Assembly: GCA_001795165.1 (NCBI GenBank)
Contig: MGNS01000140.1
Location: forward strand, 1-17,441
DNA length: 17,441 nt
Source of the DNA: Chloroflexi bacterium RBG_16_57_11
GTDB taxonomy: Bacteria; Chloroflexota; Anaerolineae; Anaerolineales; UBA4823
Direction of reading: 5' to 3'
Made by a program: the position numbers and the translations under genes. The notes under the pieces were generated by a model that was not told the origin of the DNA, did no database searches, and saw only the letters and a list, made by a program, of their open reading frames with translations. Positions 14,351-17,441 of the stretch are shown piece by piece (positions within the stretch are counted from its first letter, which is position 1; each line of letters starts with the position of its first letter).

Positions 14351-15494
14351 CCACCATTGCCGGCATGCGATCCAGAAAAGCCTCCACCTGCTCAACAGTG
14401 GTGCTGGTACCCAATGTGACCCGCAGCGAGCCTAAAGCCCATTCGCGGCTGAAACCCAGGCTGGTCAGCACCTCGGATGGCTCGGGGTCGCCGGTCTTGC
14501 AGGCCGAGCCGGATGAGCAGGCAAAGCCTTCCAAATCCAGCATCATCAGCAGCGCGTTACCGTCCACGTTACGGAAGACAAAGCTGGCATGGTTGGGTAG
14601 GCGCAGGCTGAGGTGCCCGGTGAGTTGCGCCTCGGGGATCTCCTCCAGCACACGCGCGATGATCCGGTCGCGCAGCGGCTGCAGGTGGGCGATGCGCTGG
14701 TCGCGCTCAACCTGCGCCAGGTGGAATGCTTCCGCCATCCCCACGATGTAGGGGATATTGTGCGTTCCAGCACGCAGACCGGATTCCTGGCTTCCACCCG
14801 TCAGCACTGGCAGGATCGGCGTGCCATTGCGCACGTACAGCGCGCCCACGCCTTTTGGCCCGTAGAATTTATGCGCACCCAGCGCAAGCAGGTCTATATT
14901 CAACTCTTCTACATCCACAGGCAGATAGGCAGCCGCCTGAACCGCATCAGTATGGAATATGACTCCGCGCTCCCGGCATACCGCGCCGATCTCGCGGATA
15001 GGATTGATCGTGCCAATTTCGTTGTTGCCGTACATCACAGACACGATGGCGGTAGTCGGTCGCAGGCGGTCGGCTACATCCTGCGGGCTAACCCGGCCTG
15101 TTTCATCCACCGGCAGGTACTCGACCTCGAAGCCGTGCAGGCGCGCCATTTGCTGGGCCGTACGCAGCACGGCATGATGCTCCACCGGGCTGATCAGCAG
15201 GTGATCAGCGCTGTTCCTGGCGCGCCTGGCCAGCGCTGCCCCGCGCAACGCCAGGTTGTCGCTCTCCGAGCCGCAGGAGGTAAAGATCACCTTGCCGGGA
15301 GAACAATTCAAGCCTTCGGCCAGGGTCTGGCGAGCGTTTTCCAGCGCTGCCTCGGCTTGCTGGCCGTAGGCATGCACCGAGGATGAATTGCCGAAGATCC
15401 TGCTGAAATAAGGCAGCATGGCCTGCAGCACACGCTCGTCCACCGGGGTGGTAGCGGCGAAATCCAGATAGATTTTATCGGTCGGGGGGTTCAT
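14328..15494 (-). CDS. iscS: Cysteine desulfurase (IscS/NifS family)
   Basis: The 388-residue PLP enzyme takes sulfur from cysteine as an enzyme-bound persulfide. The N-terminal YLDFAATTPVD (9-19), GNSSSVHAYG (35-44), EHHAVL (105-110), D183 in HTDAVQA and PLP-binding K209 in GAHKFYGPKG are all present. The mobile loop is ACSSGSACKTG (325-335), with C332 the likely persulfide cysteine. The ATG overlaps the TGA of pheA as ATGA, with GAGGT just upstream. mnmA lies next on the same strand, so this is probably its sulfur donor, as in known desulfurase-MnmA pairs. The last codons, RAFR and TAG, are formed by the edge of the palindromic repeat array, which supplies the stop. NifS versus IscS naming is uncertain. 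Confidence 0.95.
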   Translation of the reverse strand: MNPPTDKIYLDFAATTPVDERVLQAMLPYFSRIFGNSSSVHAYGQQAEAALENARQTLAEGLNCSPGKVIFTSCGSESDNLALRGAALARRARNSADHLLISPVEHHAVLRTAQQMARLHGFEVEYLPVDETGRVSPQDVADRLRPTTAIVSVMYGNNEIGTINPIREIGAVCRERGVIFHTDAVQAAAYLPVDVEELNIDLLALGAHKFYGPKGVGALYVRNGTPILPVLTGGSQESGLRAGTHNIPYIVGMAEAFHLAQVERDQRIAHLQPLRDRIIARVLEEIPEAQLTGHLSLRLPNHASFVFRNVDGNALLMMLDLEGFACSSGSACKTGDPEPSEVLTSLGFSREWALGSLRVTLGTSTTVEQVEAFLDRMPAMVERVRAFR

Positions 15495-16348
15495 GCGTTT
15501 ACCTCATCTTCCAGGCGGCGCCGGGGATACGACCCCAGCACGCGCAGATACGTAGCCAGCTCCCCCAAATGCTCCAGAGCGCGCTGGCAGTTGCGCTGTG
15601 CCTGGTGCCCGGCGAAGTCGATGTAAAACATATATTCCCACACATGACCCGGGATTGGCCGAGATTCGATCTTGGTCAGGTCGATCTCTCGCAGAGCAAA
15701 TACTCCCAGCGCCTTGAACAGCACGCCGGGATAGTTCTTCAGGCTGAACACGATCGAAGTCTTATAATCGCCAACTTCGGTGTCCGGAATCTCAGCAGGT
15801 TGGCGTGCCAGAGTCAGAAACCGAGTGTAGTTTGCCGGGTCGTCTTCCATATTTTTTGCCAGGATTTGCAAGCTATTCACCTGGGCTGCACGCCGTGAGG
15901 CCAGCGCCCCGGCGTGAGGGTCATTTAGCTCTCGGACCAGCCGGGCGCTGCCGGCAGTGTCCGCTTCTGGCACCACCTCCACACCCAGGCGCTTGAGGTT
16001 CTTCTCGCACTGTGCCAGCGCCTGCGGGTGAGAATAAATTCGGTGGATGTCCTCGATCCTGCTTCCTGGCAGCGCCAAGAGGCAGTGCTGTACACGCAGC
16101 GGGTATTCACCAACGATATACAAGTCATGTTGGAGCAGAAGATCGTAGTTGCGGTGTATGCTGCCGGCTAACGAATTCTCGATCGGCAGTACGCCATGCG
16201 TGCAGGTACCCTGGCTCACCGCCTGGAAGGCCTCGTCGAAGGTTTGGCACGGCCGCGTCTGCACCGTGGCGGGAGCGAAGAACTCCAATGCGGCCAGCTC
16301 GGAATATGCCCCGGGTTCACCTTGAAATGCGACGATGATCTCATCCAT
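15491..16348 (-). CDS. pheA: Prephenate dehydratase with ACT domain
   Basis: The 285-residue enzyme converts prephenate to phenylpyruvate in phenylalanine synthesis. The catalytic domain (1-180) shows FQGEPGAYSE (8-17), GVLPIENSLAGS (52-63), SHPQALAQC (106-114), DTAGSA (130-135) and NYTRFL (173-178) with the essential TRF. The ACT domain (about 195-275) carries the Phe-binding ESRP at 228-231 and a variant of the GALV motif at 208-211 (GVLF), so feedback inhibition by phenylalanine is expected. No chorismate mutase domain is present. The ATG at 16348 has no Shine-Dalgarno; the upstream sequence is AT-rich and no clear promoter stands out. It is translationally coupled to iscS. Confidence 0.96.
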   Translation of the reverse strand: MDEIIVAFQGEPGAYSELAALEFFAPATVQTRPCQTFDEAFQAVSQGTCTHGVLPIENSLAGSIHRNYDLLLQHDLYIVGEYPLRVQHCLLALPGSRIEDIHRIYSHPQALAQCEKNLKRLGVEVVPEADTAGSARLVRELNDPHAGALASRRAAQVNSLQILAKNMEDDPANYTRFLTLARQPAEIPDTEVGDYKTSIVFSLKNYPGVLFKALGVFALREIDLTKIESRPIPGHVWEYMFYIDFAGHQAQRNCQRALEHLGELATYLRVLGSYPRRRLEDEVNA

Positions 16349-16471
16349 AATTATTATTTACCTAAACTCCGTTCTTAGTTTTATCCGGAATAAACGAGCT
16401 ATACGCCTCGAGACACATGGAATTAACAGAAATTATGCTGATCGGTTGAATTTTACACACCTGCAAACGCT

Positions 16472-16579
16472 GACAGCGGATTTACCGAACGGATTGAACG
16501 GATTCTACTTTTGTTTTTGCCACATGAACAGTAGCATTGAACCGATAATCCGCTCAATCCGTTACTCAAATCCGTTGTC
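16472..16579. repeat. Imperfect 33-bp inverted repeat built of CGGATT motifs
   Basis: The arms 16472-16504 and 16547-16579 match in inverted orientation in 27 of 33 positions and are separated by 42 bases. Each arm holds three CGGATT motifs, including AACGGATTGA. It lies in the gap between the esterase and pheA (16349-16644), which holds nothing else I recognise. It may be a dispersed palindromic repeat or a regulatory site. Confidence 0.75.
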
Positions 16580-16644
16580 TGATTTTCACCGTGAGCAATA
16601 AACTCCTGGTCAAGCCAGTATTATATAAGTTTGGAAAGTTCAAG

Positions 16645-17379
16645 CTAAACCACATGCTCCAGGAAATAAGGCGCCATCACCCGCCACCAGGGCCAATCGT
16701 GGTTTACATCGTGTCCCCAGATGTCGATCCAGGCGGGGATTTCCTTCTCCCCCAGAATACGCTTGAGGGTGTAGGTGTCGGCCAGCATGGCGTCTTCCCA
16801 GGCGCCTTGCCCGCAGCACACGATGATCTGGCTCTGGCGATACTGGTCGAGATACCAGGGATCGTTCAGGTTGGGTAGATAAGCCAGCGGGCTGTTGAAA
16901 TACACGTTCTCATCGCTGTAATCGCCAACGAACATGCTGAGCTGGTACAGACCGCTGATGGCAATGAGGGCGTTGAACACCTCCGGATGCCGGAAAAAGA
17001 AGTTGACCGCATGGTAGGCGCCCATGCTCACCCCGGTCGCCAGGCACTTGGCGTCTCCACCGCAGTGTTGGTGGATGAACGGAGCGACTTCATCGACGAT
17101 GTAGCGGTCGTAATCCTGATGTCGGCGCGCCCGGTCAGCCGGGTGGGCACCCCAATTGGCCCAGGATTGGTTGTCGATGCTGTCTACGGTGAACAGCTTG
17201 ATCTTACCGCTGTTGATGTAGCTGCGCACGGCTGTAACCATGCCGAAGTCCTCATACTCGTAGAACCGCCCGCCCTGGGCCGGGAAGGCAATCACTGGTT
17301 TGCCGTAGTGGCCATAAACCTTGAGCTCCATATCCTGGCCCAGGCTGGGGCTCCACCATCTATGGTATTCAACATGCAT
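16645..17379 (-). CDS. Esterase-family alpha/beta hydrolase
   Basis: The 244-residue protein fits the putative esterase (esterase D/PHB depolymerase-like) group of alpha/beta hydrolases. The nucleophile elbow is GVSMG with S118, preceded by the VDEVAPFI helix typical of the family. A C-terminal GHDVNHDWPWW (222-232) supplies the likely catalytic His (H227 more likely than H223). The acid may be E195 or D196. No signal peptide is seen, so it is probably cytoplasmic. The substrate is unknown. ATG at 17379 is chosen because AAGGAG lies 8 bases upstream; a frame from 17433 adds 18 residues rich in Arg and Pro with no binding site. It is separated from pheA by about 300 bases with an inverted repeat, so it is likely its own unit. 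Confidence 0.87.
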   Translation of the reverse strand: MHVEYHRWWSPSLGQDMELKVYGHYGKPVIAFPAQGGRFYEYEDFGMVTAVRSYINSGKIKLFTVDSIDNQSWANWGAHPADRARRHQDYDRYIVDEVAPFIHQHCGGDAKCLATGVSMGAYHAVNFFFRHPEVFNALIAISGLYQLSMFVGDYSDENVYFNSPLAYLPNLNDPWYLDQYRQSQIIVCCGQGAWEDAMLADTYTLKRILGEKEIPAWIDIWGHDVNHDWPWWRVMAPYFLEHVV

Positions 17380-17441
17380 TTGACAGGCTCCTTTTCCGCC
17401 ATGCCGTGCGGGTCTGGCTGGAGTTATTACCAAGATATCTG

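Noticed and set aside
13996..14395. Minus-strand frames in the repeat array with IHTFQSPIPRP motifs
   Set aside because: They are translations of the palindromic units; the 80-base period shifts frame each unit and no coding signal is present.
16472..16579. Bidirectional terminator or insertion-sequence ends
   Set aside because: The 42-base spacer and lack of T-tracts do not fit a terminator, and no transposase lies between or near the arms.
1..17441. tRNA or rRNA genes
   Set aside because: No cloverleaf-like segments or rRNA signatures were recognised by eye on either strand; a covariance scan was not possible here.

Overview
This window looks like a chromosomal segment of a Chloroflexota bacterium, probably Anaerolineae-like. 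That is inferred from the company of a 7TM-PAS histidine kinase, a very large secreted protein with beta-rich repeats, a beta-helix-like tail-anchored protein, 'FHLWRGG'-type small membrane proteins and GC-rich palindromic repeats. No rRNA or marker gene proves it. Most genes are on the minus strand; there are three plus-strand genes. I see no tRNA, CRISPR array, transposase or phage gene.

Left part (1-6975): a secreted or cell-surface repeat protein runs off the left edge. It is one uninterrupted minus-strand frame of 1036 codons, from a signal peptide at 3108 to the window end. Upstream of it, in the same orientation, is a translationally coupled two-component pair: a 7TM/triple-PAS/HisKA_3 histidine kinase and a NarL-type response regulator. 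The kinase probably starts at a CTG codon with a strong Shine-Dalgarno sequence, behind an extended -10 promoter and two inverted repeats.

Middle part (6976-12530): a membrane zincin-like peptidase and an RsmC/RlmG-like double-domain methyltransferase overlap by ATGA. Diverging from them is a plus-strand gene for a tail-anchored repeat protein with a structured leader, then rplY (bL25) with a clear terminator. Converging on rplY are trmI (tRNA m1A58 methyltransferase) and a CoA-pyrophosphatase-type Nudix gene. Divergent from trmI is a cold-shock gene with a long leader and its own terminator. The cold-shock promoter and the promoter of the tail-anchored gene share a nearly identical inverted-repeat element over the -35 box.

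Right part (12520-17441): on the minus strand, in transcription order, are an esterase-family hydrolase, pheA, iscS (ATGA overlap with pheA), a four-unit 80-bp palindromic repeat array, mnmA and a small membrane protein (ATGA overlap with mnmA). IscS and MnmA form a plausible sulfur relay for 2-thiouridine at tRNA position 34. With TrmI, the RsmC-like enzyme, bL25 and the cold-shock protein, the window is rich in RNA modification and translation functions. The strongest unexplained signals are the shared promoter element, the palindromic array that supplies the iscS stop codon, the leaderless-looking starts, and the recently homogenised repeats of the surface protein. I do not see a clearly new multi-gene defence or biosynthetic system.
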